Positions 43,395-52,776 of a stretch of DNA of 64,000 nucleotides are shown here, piece after piece. Numbering within the stretch: the stretch's first letter is position 1; every line of letters begins with the position of its first letter. The position numbers and the translations under genes are program-made. The stretch comes from Paenibacillus prosopidis (GTDB lineage: Bacteria > Bacillota > Bacilli > Paenibacillales > Paenibacillaceae), in assembly GCF_003337375.1 (NCBI RefSeq), contig NZ_QPJD01000017.1:62001-126000 (forward strand), read 5' to 3'. A model generated the notes under the pieces. It was not told the origin of the DNA, did no database searches, and worked only from the letters and a program-made list of their open reading frames with translations.

Positions 43395-43473
43395 GGGAGT
43401 TCTACGTAATTTAGCTGTGGAATAAACGTATACGAACTGGGAAGGCATCGTTTATAGGAAGGAGATAATATCA

Positions 43474-44256
43474 TTGAAACCAATAATACAACTACTGCAT
43501 TTTGGCTATCATCAGGCGATGAGCTGCATATTTCCTATTGCGATCTTTGGGACTTTAGCTCTTTCAAGCGTAATAAAGGTGCCTTTCATTTACCGTTACG
43601 ACGCCATTCTTTTTATTCTGCTTACAGTGCAGTACCTCATGTACCGCAGTGGATTAGAGACACGCGATGAAATAAAAGTTATCTTTATATTTCACTGTAT
43701 TGGTTTGTTGCTGGAAATATATAAGGTAAGGATGGGATCATGGTCATACCCTGAGCCCGGGCTTACGAAGTTACTCGGTGTACCGCTCTATAGCGGATTT
43801 ATGTATGCAAGTGTCGCAAGCTTTATGTGTCAGGTATGGCGTAGACTGAAGATGGGCATGACCGGCTGGCCAGGGCTTACTTCTGCGGGATTGCTAGGAG
43901 GTGCCATCTATCTGAATTTTTTCACTCATCATTTCATTCCTGATTTTCGTTGGTGGCTGACGGCGCTTGTGCTCATTGTCTTTTGGAAAACATGGATCAT
44001 ATATCGGGTACGGACCATTACTTATCGGATGCCTTTGACCCTGGCTTTTTTCCTAGTAGGTTTTTTCATCTGGTTAGCCGAAAATATAGCTACATTTTTT
44101 AATGCTTGGAAATATCCTGACCAGTACCAAGCCTGGCAACTGGTTAGCTTCAGTAAGATCAGTTCATGGTTTCTTCTGGTAATCATTAGCGTCATTATTG
44201 TTGCCCAGCTTAAACATGTTAAAGCGAGCCGGAAAACAGATTCATGGTCCAGCTAA
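43474..44256 (+). CDS. DUF817 integral membrane protein (YoaT-like)
   Basis: 260 residues with about eight membrane helices. Family-typical parts are DEIKVIFIFHCIGLLLEIYKVRMGSWSYPEPG, SGFMYASVASFMCQVWRR and WLAENIATFFNAWKYPDQ. TTG start with AAGGAG 9 bases upstream. The function of DUF817 is unknown. Single gene. Confidence 0.88.
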   Translation: MKPIIQLLHFGYHQAMSCIFPIAIFGTLALSSVIKVPFIYRYDAILFILLTVQYLMYRSGLETRDEIKVIFIFHCIGLLLEIYKVRMGSWSYPEPGLTKLLGVPLYSGFMYASVASFMCQVWRRLKMGMTGWPGLTSAGLLGGAIYLNFFTHHFIPDFRWWLTALVLIVFWKTWIIYRVRTITYRMPLTLAFFLVGFFIWLAENIATFFNAWKYPDQYQAWQLVSFSKISSWFLLVIISVIIVAQLKHVKASRKTDSWSS

Positions 44257-44320
44257 GAATATGCTCCCATGAAAGAGTGCTTTAAAAATATTAAATAAAA
44301 GCGAGGGAGGCAGAGTTAGG

Positions 44321-44851
44321 ATGCTTTACGATTTACAAGGTGATGCAAATATGTCACCTATTGTGGGAATATTCTATTCTGCTGTGGAAGAGAATAGCCA
44401 AAGACTACAATTAATAACTGATGGCATGTCGCAAGAAGAAGTAGATTACAAGGGTCCAAATAATAAATTTAATAGTACCGCTCAGTTAATAAAACATATC
44501 ATGTATGTTGATCTTAATTGGGTTTATAGATTGAAAGGACAACCACTTCCTCATTCTTTAAAAGAGCAATATGGCCCCATGATCGATGCATATAATAGGC
44601 TTCCGATAGTTAAAGGGAAGTCTTTGAACACACTTATGTCTAAATATGAAGGTGTAATAAAAATGTTGAAAGATACATGTACACAATTAACAGATGCTGA
44701 TCTGGATAAAGTTGTCACTTTTGGACATGAAAATGAAAAGCAAGCAACCATACGCTGGGGCCTATGGCATATGGCTGACCATAGCCGCTATCATCAGGCT
44801 CAAATTAATCAGCTTCGAAAGTGGTATAGTGAAAATTCTCTGTTAAATTAA
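44321..44851 (+). CDS. DinB family protein
   Basis: 176 residues. Four-helix DinB/YfiT fold: a helix with STAQLIKHIMYVDLNWVYRL (first metal His), then WGLWHMADHSRYHQAQINQLRKW with the HxxxH-type pair (His-Ser-Arg-Tyr-His). The three His make the usual metal site. GAGGGAGG precedes the ATG. Probable thiol-dependent metalloenzyme of unknown substrate; not a DNA polymerase. Confidence 0.85.
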   Translation: MLYDLQGDANMSPIVGIFYSAVEENSQRLQLITDGMSQEEVDYKGPNNKFNSTAQLIKHIMYVDLNWVYRLKGQPLPHSLKEQYGPMIDAYNRLPIVKGKSLNTLMSKYEGVIKMLKDTCTQLTDADLDKVVTFGHENEKQATIRWGLWHMADHSRYHQAQINQLRKWYSENSLLN

Positions 44852-45240
44852 AGGGGCGAATGTTCAAAAGTGAAATGGTTCTTCATTACGTTGGAACTCA
44901 GCTGTCAGGATCGTGTCGGCAGCTATTTTTTATACTTCATATCGGTTAACGAACAGCAAATCATACGCGCTCAAGAAGAGCTCAATCCGGCAGCACACTT
45001 ATTTTTTATTCAACAGAAATAGCCATTGATCCCTCGAAAAAGGTGTCTTATTCTGGCTAAGGCTACTGTGTATTTCACACGCATTAGCCTATTTGGTCAA
45101 GTGCTTGTGGTTTCTTTTTATTCGGGTTTAAAAACTTTTTTAAGATGTTTAGCGCCTAGCATCAAAGCTAATGAAATTACATAATAAATTATTGTAACAA
45201 TAGCAAAAATAGTTCGTTTATATAGAGGGGAGTGAGGATA
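44852..45240. other. Intergenic stretch
   Basis: Holds a terminator-like hairpin near 44900-44932 (AGCTG ... CAGCT, followed by ATTTTTTA). The rest is AT-rich with no credible frame; the promoter of the next lipoprotein gene should lie in its right end. Confidence 0.45.
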
Positions 45241-45642
45241 TTGAAAATAATTAGTTTGATGTTGTCTTTAATTCTTTTATCAATTGGGTTATTTGGTTGT
45301 CAACAAAATAGTGATGGTGAGAATCAAGACAATAATATTTCAAAACCACATGAAGAAACCACAAATAGAGTAACCAACCAAAATTATGACATTGCTGGGG
45401 TTATCAGCGAAGTAAATAACGAACGTAACAGGGTATTACTAAACTTAACAAAAAAGGCACAAGAAAATGAAGAACAAATGTGGATTACAGTTGGTGAAAA
45501 CACTAAAATTTCTAATGAAAATCAAGAAAGTTTAAGTTATGAAGACTTAAAACCAGCAGTTGAATTAAAGGCTAACCTTTCTGATAAGTGTTTAGAACCG
45601 AATCCACGAATTTGTTTCGCAGAAGAAATTATAATTAAGTAA
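45241..45642 (+). CDS. Lipoprotein, DUF3221-like
   Basis: 133 residues from TTG 45241, with GGGGAG upstream. Lipobox IGLFGC, a polar Asn/Gln/Glu linker, then a beta-rich domain: DIAGVISEVNNERNRVLL, MWITVGENTKI, YEDLKPAVELKA. This matches the small OB-like DUF3221-type lipoproteins of Bacillales. Codon use is more AT-rich than in neighbours, which may indicate acquisition. Role unknown. Confidence 0.7.
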   Translation: MKIISLMLSLILLSIGLFGCQQNSDGENQDNNISKPHEETTNRVTNQNYDIAGVISEVNNERNRVLLNLTKKAQENEEQMWITVGENTKISNENQESLSYEDLKPAVELKANLSDKCLEPNPRICFAEEIIIK

Positions 45643-45653
45643 TAAGTTTCTTG

Positions 45654-45686
45654 AGCAGGCACTACCGCAGCCTGCTATTTTTATTA
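45654..45686 (+). terminator. Rho-independent terminator
   Basis: AGCAGGC / GCCTGCT stem with an ATTTTTATT tail. Confidence 0.8.
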
Positions 45687-45790
45687 AACTTCGGACAAGA
45701 TAGTTTAATTTACATCTTGAAAGTATTAGTGGGTTTCTTTTTGGTTTGAGGATTAAAACGGAAGACTTGAACGAAGGAAGGATCGTTCCG

Positions 45791-45865
45791 ATGAATAATA
45801 ATGATATTATAGTTAAACAAATAAATGAATTAAATTTACCATTTCAAAAACTTTACCTCAGTTAA
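45791..45865 (+). pseudogene. Short gene-start fragment
   Basis: A 24-codon frame, MNNNDIIVKQINELNLPF then QKLYLS, with GGAAGGAT upstream. It looks like the first residues of a larger lost protein. Confidence 0.3.
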
Positions 45866-45915
45866 ACTCTGATCCCCCAGCTTGTTCAATCTGGATACAG
45901 ACGCTTATATTGCGT

Positions 45916-46233
45916 TTAATCCTCCTCAAGTTCACGCGCATCCTTAAACATTAAGATTACAGCTGTTATGAATAAAACTGCGGTAATTACGCAGCATTCC
46001 ACGTAAGTCATGCCAAGACCGATCCAAAGTTCGAGGACTGCGTAGAGACCCGCCGCTGAGCCTGCGAATATGCAGATGCACGCGAATAGTAACGCGATGA
46101 TTACGAACATGTGGCCGCCGGCGTTTGGTTTGTACAATGTTTTCTTTTCCGGATTTAGAAATAATGAGATCCGCTCCATAATCGCCAGAAGCACGCGTGA
46201 CTTGTATAGTTTTTTTCTTTTATTTGGTGACAA
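45916..46233 (-). CDS. Small two-helix membrane protein
   Basis: 105 residues. Basic N-terminal part (MSPNKRKKLYKSRVLLAIMER), two transmembrane helices (FVIIALLFACICIFAGSAAG and CVITAVLFITAVILMF), acidic tail (KDARELEED). TTG start with AGGAGAG upstream. No family recognised. Confidence 0.65.
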   Translation of the reverse strand: MSPNKRKKLYKSRVLLAIMERISLFLNPEKKTLYKPNAGGHMFVIIALLFACICIFAGSAAGLYAVLELWIGLGMTYVECCVITAVLFITAVILMFKDARELEED

Positions 46234-46834
46234 AGTTATCTCTCCTAATATCTTGTTATATTCTTTGTCGGAAATTGGACTGGTTAAGTTAAGACCTGAA
46301 GAGATTCCGTTAATGAAATTTGCATTCCCAGCTCTTTTTTTTAGTCGGGCAGGCCCGGATGTCCCTAAAATTCAAAGAAGGACGTGTAAATACCCGCGCT
46401 CACCGAAATTAACTGGATCGGATGGCATTAAACCAAGCAATGGCTGCCGGCATGGAACGGCAGCCTAGTTGAGCTAACTGGCAGTAAAACAATTGGAAAA
46501 TAAGAATTAGGATTAATAGGGGCGAATATCTCAGCTGGAGATCCTCATTACGCAACATTAAATTATTAGTATTCGTCGAAGTAGGTGTGTGCACTTTTCA
46601 ATTTGTATGTCAAAGTGGCCGTGGTCTTGTTACTATTTTATGTTTATGAAAGGATAAAGTGAGTTGCGTAGTCAAGCAAAGGGGAACACATTTGTTTAAT
46701 AACATGTAAGAGCCGCCATTACGGTAGTTTTATAGTGCTAACGTGCAGTATATTGAAAGACTTGTTTAGCTATTTTTGTATGTTAAGCTTTAGGAAAGCT
46801 TTGGAGGATAGTGAAAGGCTAATAGAAAAGACAA
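46234..46834. other. Gene-poor region with a repeated hairpin
   Basis: No frame here has both a ribosome binding site and a plausible product. It includes the GGCTGCC-hairpin repeat at 46442-46484. Confidence 0.45.
46442..46484 (+). repeat. GGCTGCC hairpin repeat, copy 1
   Basis: Stem GGCTGCCG / CGGCAGCC followed by GTTGAGCTAACTGGCAG. The same arrangement occurs at 61526-61566 (GGGCTGCC / GGCAGCCC, then GTTAGGCTAACTTGCAG). Confidence 0.6.
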
Positions 46835-46987
46835 GTGAAACTTGAAAAAATAAGTGAAGCTAGGCTTTTATTATACCACGAATTATTTGAAACTTTAGAA
46901 ATGCCCCGTGATAGCCAAAAGCAACTTGAAACCCCAGAAGTAGAACATTATTTCGTGTGTACCATAAGCATGGAATCAGACATATAA
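46835..46987 (+). pseudogene. Possible gene fragment
   Basis: 50 codons: VKLEKISEARLLLYHELFET, then LEMPRDSQKQLETPEVEHYF and a short tail. Protein-like and helical, but without a ribosome binding site or known family. Confidence 0.3.
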
Positions 46988-47125
46988 AGATGGAGAATCA
47001 ATTTAAGTTCGTATTTGGAGTTAAGCTAACGGAGAAAGCTAGTACAATAATCCAAACGCCTATGCACGTTGAATGATACTATATGAATATAAGTAGAAGT
47101 TAACACTATCGGGAGGATGTTAAGC

Positions 47126-49381
47126 ATGAGCGAATCTAATCAGGAGTATATCGTTATCTCGGGTGCGAGGGAAAACAATCTCAAGAACGTATCCTTGCGA
47201 ATTCCCAAGCGAAAGATCACGATCTTCACCGGGGTATCCGGATCCGGCAAGTCATCGATCGTCTTCGATACGATCGCCGCAGAATCCACGCGATTGCTGA
47301 ATGAGAACTTCAGCTTGTTCGTGCGAAATTTCCTGCCCCGCTATCCGCAGCCGGATACGGACGCGATCGAGAACCTGAGCATGGCTGTTATTGTGGATCA
47401 GAAGCGGCTGGGGGGCGGTTCCCATTCCACGATGGGCACGATTACCGATATCTCTCCCATTCTCCGTCTTCTCTTCTCCCGAGTGGGTCAGCCTTATGTT
47501 GGACAAGCATACATGTTCTCGTTTAACGATCCGCAAGGCATGTGTCCCGAGTGCAACGGGATCGGTCGCAGGCTGTGCGTCGATATGAGCAAGGCGCTGG
47601 ACAAGTCAAGGTCGTTGAATGAAGGGGCAATCATGCTGCCGGACTATGCGGTGAACAGCATGGATTGGTCGATGATCGTGCAGTCGGGTTCCTTCGATCC
47701 CGACAAGAAGTTGAGCGATTATTCGGATGAGGAGCTGGAGCATCTGCTGTACGCCAAGGCGAGGAAAGTGGAGATGCTGTTCGCCGGGAAGGCAGTGAAT
47801 ATTACCGTGGAAGGCATCATCGAAAAGTTCACCAACAAGTACATCAAACGGGATGTGAAGACGATGTCCGAGCGCACACAACGAGCTGTTGCGCCGTACA
47901 TCTCCGAGGGTCCGTGCTCCAGCTGCCGCGGCGCGAGACTCAGTCAGGCCGCGCTCAACTGCAGGATCAATGGACTCAACATTGCGGAACTGTCCTCCAT
48001 GGAGGTCGGACAGCTCATCCGCGTCATTCGGGAGATTGACAATCCTGTCGCCGCACCGGTCGTCAAGTCGCTGACGGAGCGGCTGCAGCATCTGGTGGAT
48101 ATCGGACTTGACTACTTGACGTTGAACCGTGAGACCGATACATTGTCGGGCGGCGAGTCGCAGCGTGTCAAGATGGTGAAGCACCTGAGCGGCAGTCTGG
48201 TGGATGTCACTTACATCTTCGATGAGCCCAGCGTTGGCTTACACCCCCGTGATGTACACCGGTTAAATGAATTGCTTCAGAAGCTGCGCGACAAGGGCAA
48301 TACCGTGATTGTCGTCGAGCATGATCCCGATGTGATCAAATTGGCGGATTATATCGTCGACGTCGGGCCTCACGCCGGCAGCCGCGGCGGTACCATCGTG
48401 TATGAAGGAAGCTTTCAAGGCCTGCTGGAGGCAGGTACGCTGACAGGCACCCATATGAAGCGGCCGCTCCAGCTGAAGCACGATTGCAGGCAGCCGTCCG
48501 GCAAGCTCTCCATCAAGGATGCTACACTCCACAACCTGCGGAACGTGAGTGTAGATATTCCAACAGGAGTGCTGACAGTAGTTACGGGTGTCGCCGGCTC
48601 GGGCAAGAGTACGCTGATTAACGAAGTATTCCTCAGTCAGTATCCGGATGCGATCGTCATCGACCAGTCGGCGGTAGGAGTGTCAACACGTTCTAATCCC
48701 GCGACCTACACGGGCATTATGGATGATGTGCGCAAGGCGTTTGCTTCCGCGAACAAGGTGGGCCAAGGCTTGTTCAGCTTCAATTCCAAGGGGGCCTGCG
48801 AGAACTGCCAAGGGCTGGGTGTTGTGTATACAGACCTTGCATTCCTCGACATCGTGAAGCTTCCATGCGAAGTATGCGGAGGTAGAAGGTTCAAGGAAGA
48901 GGTGCTCGCGTACAAGCTGAACGGCAAATCAATTGCAGAAGTGCTGGAAATGACTGTGGAGCAGGCATTGAATTATTTTCAGCTAAAAGAGGTTGTACGC
49001 AAGCTCCAGGCGATGAGTGATGTAGGGCTGAACTATATTACACTCGGCCAGCCGCTCAGCACGCTCTCGGGCGGGGAATGCCAGCGTATCAAGCTGGCAA
49101 GCGAGCTGCATAAGAAGGGCAGCATCTACGTGATGGACGAGCCGACGACCGGCCTACATATGTCAGATATCGGTCTTCTTCTGGGGATCATGAACAGACT
49201 CGTGGATGCCGGCAATACGGTGATCGTCATCGAGCACAACCTCGATGTGATCAGCCAAGCGGATTGGATCATCGATATGGGACCGGACGGAGGCAGCAAG
49301 GGCGGCCAGGTGGTGTTCGAGGGCACACCTCCGAAGATCATCCATGCGGAGCAGTCGATCACGGGAAGATACTTGATGTAA
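47126..49381 (+). CDS. UvrA-like ABC ATPase (short, DrrC-type UvrA2)
   Basis: 751 residues against about 940 for true UvrA. Two ATPase domains: first Walker A TGVSGSGKSS, signature LSGGESQRV, Walker B YIFDEPSVGLHPRD; second GVAGSGKST, LSGGECQRI, YVMDEPTTGLH. Zinc motifs CPECNGIGRRLC, CSSCRG and CENCQGLG ... CEVCGG are present. The short length suggests loss of the UvrB-binding region, as in UvrA2/DrrC proteins linked to resistance to DNA-intercalating drugs rather than general repair. GGGAGG is 9 bases before ATG 47126. Stands alone among remnants; higher GC than its flanks. Confidence 0.87.
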   Translation: MSESNQEYIVISGARENNLKNVSLRIPKRKITIFTGVSGSGKSSIVFDTIAAESTRLLNENFSLFVRNFLPRYPQPDTDAIENLSMAVIVDQKRLGGGSHSTMGTITDISPILRLLFSRVGQPYVGQAYMFSFNDPQGMCPECNGIGRRLCVDMSKALDKSRSLNEGAIMLPDYAVNSMDWSMIVQSGSFDPDKKLSDYSDEELEHLLYAKARKVEMLFAGKAVNITVEGIIEKFTNKYIKRDVKTMSERTQRAVAPYISEGPCSSCRGARLSQAALNCRINGLNIAELSSMEVGQLIRVIREIDNPVAAPVVKSLTERLQHLVDIGLDYLTLNRETDTLSGGESQRVKMVKHLSGSLVDVTYIFDEPSVGLHPRDVHRLNELLQKLRDKGNTVIVVEHDPDVIKLADYIVDVGPHAGSRGGTIVYEGSFQGLLEAGTLTGTHMKRPLQLKHDCRQPSGKLSIKDATLHNLRNVSVDIPTGVLTVVTGVAGSGKSTLINEVFLSQYPDAIVIDQSAVGVSTRSNPATYTGIMDDVRKAFASANKVGQGLFSFNSKGACENCQGLGVVYTDLAFLDIVKLPCEVCGGRRFKEEVLAYKLNGKSIAEVLEMTVEQALNYFQLKEVVRKLQAMSDVGLNYITLGQPLSTLSGGECQRIKLASELHKKGSIYVMDEPTTGLHMSDIGLLLGIMNRLVDAGNTVIVIEHNLDVISQADWIIDMGPDGGSKGGQVVFEGTPPKIIHAEQSITGRYLM

Positions 49382-49482
49382 TGCATCAAATGAACGAAGG
49401 CGGTATCCAGATCACATTGATAAGATCATCCAGGCTCAATGAATGAATTTGGTATTCCGCTGACGGATAACGATAGTGGAGT

Positions 49483-49513
49483 GAAGCAGATTGCGCCGGC
49501 AGTCTGCTATTTT
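49483..49513 (+). terminator. Possible terminator after the UvrA-like gene
   Basis: AGCAGATTGC / CAGTCTGCT imperfect stem followed by ATTTTCATTT. Confidence 0.5.
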
Positions 49514-49549
49514 CATTTCACACGGGAAGGGTAACTGTCTTATTATTTA

Positions 49550-49914
49550 TCCTCGAAAAATGGAGCTATATCGTTTATGACCAAATAATACATGTCGGAA
49601 GTCAAGAACTAGATCCCATTCCCGTCGCAAATTTTAAGGTGAACACTGTTGGTACGTTGACCAGCGCTCAACAAGTAATTCCGGATATGGTCGAACGTAA
49701 ACAGGGGACGCTCTTTTTCAAAGGTGCGGTATTGCGCTGACTCCGAATCCACTGTATACCTCTTTATCCATTGGCAAGGCCGCGATCCGCTCGCTTGCAC
49801 TTTCAATGGCCGAGACAGAAGGGGACGTATTACGATCCGGACCGGATAGCCGATGTGTATTGGGAATTATATAACAAAAAGGACCTACGGGAATATTTGT
49901 TTAGGAGATCCTGA
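49550..49914 (+). pseudogene. Short-chain dehydrogenase (SDR) remnant
   Basis: C-terminal half of an SDR in shifted frames. First frame: NFKVNTVGTLTSAQQVIPDM to LFFKGAVLR then stop (49738). Second frame: LYTSLSIGKAAIRSLALSMA, the catalytic Tyr/Lys helix. The last piece reads GTYYDPDRIADVYWELYNKK and ends at 49912. At least one frameshift and an internal deletion; the N-terminal Rossmann half is absent. Confidence 0.65.
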
Positions 49915-49949
49915 TCTCTATCTTAACCTTTTATGGGGAAGAAATCCCT

Positions 49950-50396
49950 GTGTATGTTACCGTAGCGGCTGTGCCGTTGGCACAAGAAAGCGGTCTGAAA
50001 AATGTAATCGGAGTTACCGTAGAAGCGGCATTCCATATTGAATCTTTTACCATTACACCTACGTATTCCATCGATGGAAACGGTGAACCTCAAGTGGAAA
50101 AAATGGTTCAGATCCATTTTCGCATGATTCACTCTCCGCCATTTTATCAAGAAACAACGGATATCATCACTCGATTAGAACAGAGTGCGAAAGGGAAAGT
50201 ACCTTTGCATATCCTTGATTCGATAGAAAATTTTGTAATAGAAGGCCAAAGTAAAGGGTACCCGCGCGGGTACCCTTTACTTTGGCCTTATGCTGAACTT
50301 TATCACAGTGAGGCGAAGTTTTTGACCATAACCGCTTGCGGGTCACGGATGGGGAGACCCACTTTAATAGCAGTTGCTCATTCAAGTGGGCCGTAA
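49950..50396 (+). CDS. Hypothetical fragment running through a perfect palindrome
   Basis: 148 codons from GTG (GGGGAAG upstream). Start VYVTVAAVPLAQESGLKNVI, then FTITPTYSIDGNGEPQVEKM and HILDSIENFVIEGQ. From there the frame crosses the 48-base palindrome at 50242 and the remaining 40 codons look random. No family recognised; likely the remains of a gene cut at the palindrome. Confidence 0.35.
   Translation: MYVTVAAVPLAQESGLKNVIGVTVEAAFHIESFTITPTYSIDGNGEPQVEKMVQIHFRMIHSPPFYQETTDIITRLEQSAKGKVPLHILDSIENFVIEGQSKGYPRGYPLLWPYAELYHSEAKFLTITACGSRMGRPTLIAVAHSSGP
50242..50289. repeat. 48-base perfect palindrome
   Basis: Arms of 24 bases without spacer, beginning AAGGCCAAAGTAAAGGGTAC and meeting at CCCGC|GCGGG. 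The RNA would form a very stable hairpin. No T run follows, so it is not a standard terminator. Confidence 0.9.
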
Positions 50397-50417
50397 GCTT
50401 GACTAGAAGAGGAGCTA

Positions 50418-50915
50418 TCAGTTGCAACTTTTCAACTTGTCTTGAAGAATCCCTTCAAATGAACATCCCAACCAGGTAAACAATTTTCGAGCAGCCTCGT
50501 CCTCGGGCAGAAAAGCTTCGATTCGAGGATACATTCGACTGCTGACGGATATATGGATTTGCCTGAGACGAATCGGCATCCATTCGGTTCCTTCACCCAT
50601 CCGGGCCATCACGACCTTTGATTGCGATATATCACTTTCGGAATCGGTCACTTTCCGGCTCCAATACGCTTTAAAATCGTTAATCTCATTTAATTGCCGG
50701 ATCAAACTGAGGTACCAGGCATCATAACGGGAGTATTTATTATTATCCTTGAAAGTCTGCATACCGTATACCGTGTGCGATTCCCATAGTTGAAATGCAG
50801 TGGCGTCGAAAGTGGAACGTGAACGGATTGGATATTCGGAATTAAAGTGGAGATGGATCATATTCCTGTGCTGAGGGGGAAGTTGTTCGAACGGTGTTTC
50901 CATAGTGGAAAACAC
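50418..50915 (-). CDS. Hypothetical protein, GNAT-like C-terminus
   Basis: 165 residues. N-terminal MFSTMETPFEQLPPQHRNMI, middle KYSRYDAWYLSLIRQLNEI, C-terminal IHISVSSRMYPRIEAFLPED followed by ARKLFTWLGCSFEGILQ. The last part resembles the A-x-x-L-(F/Y)-x-x-L-G-F-x-x-E-G end of GNAT acetyltransferases, but the acetyl-CoA loop is not visible. May be phage-derived. No strong ribosome binding site is visible. Confidence 0.5.
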   Translation of the reverse strand: MFSTMETPFEQLPPQHRNMIHLHFNSEYPIRSRSTFDATAFQLWESHTVYGMQTFKDNNKYSRYDAWYLSLIRQLNEINDFKAYWSRKVTDSESDISQSKVVMARMGEGTEWMPIRLRQIHISVSSRMYPRIEAFLPEDEAARKLFTWLGCSFEGILQDKLKSCN

Positions 50916-51185
50916 TGTTCATTTGCGAAGGGTTCGCAAGCGCCAAAGTGGATGAAGGGTTACGACCAACTTTACTCTGAATTTTTAACAAAAAAGACTG
51001 TAAATTCAATCGTTTTTCCTTGCGTTAATCAACTATACTTTATTTGTAAGCGCATACATTATTACTTTCTGCGAATCGTCCCAGACACAGAGGATCTGAT
51101 GATAGTGAACAAACTATTGTAATGAATAATAGTTTGTTACGCTATTCGGTCGAAACCTATTTTATCTGAAAAGAGGAGGATTTTT
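50916..51185. other. Intergenic region before the acetylesterase
   Basis: AT-rich. AACAAACTATTGTAATGAATAATAGTTTGTT near 51109-51139 contains the inverted repeat AACAAACTATT / AATAGTTTGTT, an operator or terminator candidate. No gene seen. Confidence 0.45.
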
Positions 51186-52355
51186 ATGAAAAAAGTATTA
51201 CTGACTGTATTAACTGTTATCTTATGTTTGAGCTTTATGATTGGCGGTTCTGTATCTGCATCAACACCAACCGTATACAAATTTAATTTTGGCGCAGGAT
51301 CAGAAGTACCGGGTGGTTATATTCAAGTCAACGCTTCCGAGGCATATACTCCCGATAAAAGGTATGGCTTTAATACACCTCAAGACGTAATTAATGTAGC
51401 AGCATCCGGAACAGGTGTGGGAAGCACAGCCGTTCAATTTGTAAAGTACGGGGTAACTAGTGCTAACACATTCAATGTTGATTTAGATAAGGGTCTTTAC
51501 CAGGTTCAGGTCATGTTAGGGGACACATCGAGATCGAGCGTAGCAGCGGAAGGCGTCTACCAGCTATTAAATTTGACGGGAATCAATCCGGAAGATTCAT
51601 TTCTGATTCCCATTACAGACGGACAATTAAATCTCATTGTAACTGCAGGCAGAGAGGGCCAAGCCCATACACTGTCCGCCCTCATTATTACGAAAGTGTC
51701 GAAGTATCCTGTTATGCCCAGAACGATATGGATCGGCGGAGATTCGACAGTAGCCAACTATTATCCCAAGGATGCCGATGAACTCGTCGGTTGGGGACAA
51801 ATCATACCGGAGCTTGTGAATCCGGAAATCTTTCAGGTTAGAAATATGGCTTCCGCCGGACAAATTGCGAAAGGCTTCTTGGAAGGTGGATCGCTGGATA
51901 CAATCCTGAAATACATTAAAAGAGGCGATTATTTCCTGTTTGAAATGGGTATCAATGATGAGAAAGCGTATTCTGAAGGTCAATTCACAATCTATATGCG
52001 GCAAATTGTCGAGGCGGTGAAAGCAAAAGGGGCGACAGTCGTCTTAGTGACCCCTCAAGGGCGGGCCATAAGCTGGACTACGGATGGGGTGAGCCTGGTG
52101 CACTATGCCGAAGATGATTTCTATAGGCACGCAATAATTGCTTTATCGAAAGAACAAAATGTCAAACTTGTGGATCTTAATGTCCTAAGCTCAGCTTACT
52201 TTACTTCCATAGGTCCGGCAGAGACGGAACTTCTTTATAAGACTGGTGATTGGTTGCACTTTAATCGCAAAGGCGCCACTGTCCTTGCTAAGCTTGTGGT
52301 GCAGGATTTACAAAAACAAGGTATGGATGGTTTTGACTATTTGATAAGCTTTTAA
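51186..52355 (+). CDS. Secreted SGNH esterase, rhamnogalacturonan acetylesterase type
   Basis: 389 residues. Signal peptide 1-26. Residues 30-165 form a beta-rich module (YKFNFGAGSEVPGGYIQV, GLYQVQVMLGD) seen before YxiM/RhgT-like esterases. The SGNH domain follows: block I IWIGGDSTVANYY (Ser), block II with NMASAGQ (Gly), block III FEMGINDE (Asn) and block V GDWLHFNRKGA (Asp/His). It removes acetyl groups from pectin rhamnogalacturonan outside the cell. GAGGAGG precedes the ATG. Complements the GH105 enzyme at 6.6 kb. Confidence 0.9.
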   Translation: MKKVLLTVLTVILCLSFMIGGSVSASTPTVYKFNFGAGSEVPGGYIQVNASEAYTPDKRYGFNTPQDVINVAASGTGVGSTAVQFVKYGVTSANTFNVDLDKGLYQVQVMLGDTSRSSVAAEGVYQLLNLTGINPEDSFLIPITDGQLNLIVTAGREGQAHTLSALIITKVSKYPVMPRTIWIGGDSTVANYYPKDADELVGWGQIIPELVNPEIFQVRNMASAGQIAKGFLEGGSLDTILKYIKRGDYFLFEMGINDEKAYSEGQFTIYMRQIVEAVKAKGATVVLVTPQGRAISWTTDGVSLVHYAEDDFYRHAIIALSKEQNVKLVDLNVLSSAYFTSIGPAETELLYKTGDWLHFNRKGATVLAKLVVQDLQKQGMDGFDYLISF

Positions 52356-52371
52356 GTTTCTGTAACGGAAG

Positions 52372-52412
52372 TGCGACATGAAACTGTCTTAAAGCAGTTC
52401 ATGTCGCATTTA
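52372..52412 (+). terminator. Rho-independent terminator after the acetylesterase
   Basis: TGCGACATGAAACTG / CAGTTCATGTCGCA stem with one bulge and a T-rich end. Confidence 0.88.
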
Positions 52413-52501
52413 TGTCATTGCACCGATTACTTTCATAATCTTGGTGTCGCGTGAGCGGCATGAATGGCGAATACCCACAGCATAAAAGAAAGTGGGATAC
52501 G

Positions 52502-52600
52502 ATATATGTTCTTGTCTTTTAACGATATTAGCAATTCCTATCGGGGACAAGAACATATATGCTTAAGAATCCACGTGAATGGTGGCTTTTTTTATTTTTA
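52502..52600 (+). repeat. Dispersed hairpin repeat, copy 2
   Basis: ATATATGTTCTTGTC (52502-52516) and its perfect inverse GACAAGAACATATAT (52546-52560) enclose 29 bases ending CCTATCGGG; a terminator-like hairpin with TTTTTTT follows (CCACGTGAATGGTGG near 52572-52595). The core is shared with copy 1 at 15344. Confidence 0.7.
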
Positions 52601-52776
52601 AGGATATAAAGAAACCGTTTTTATTCGAGCGGTTTTTGACATACAAGAATTTCAAATCTACAATTTCTTGCTTATGTCAATAAAAATCCTTTATTGTCGG
52701 CAATTATCATATCTTATAAGTTGACTTGGAGATATTCCAATGTTATATTCTCACTAATTCATCAATGTTAAACAGT

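Noticed and set aside
46070..46468. 132-codon plus-strand frame
   Set aside because: Antisense to a small membrane protein gene and random in composition.
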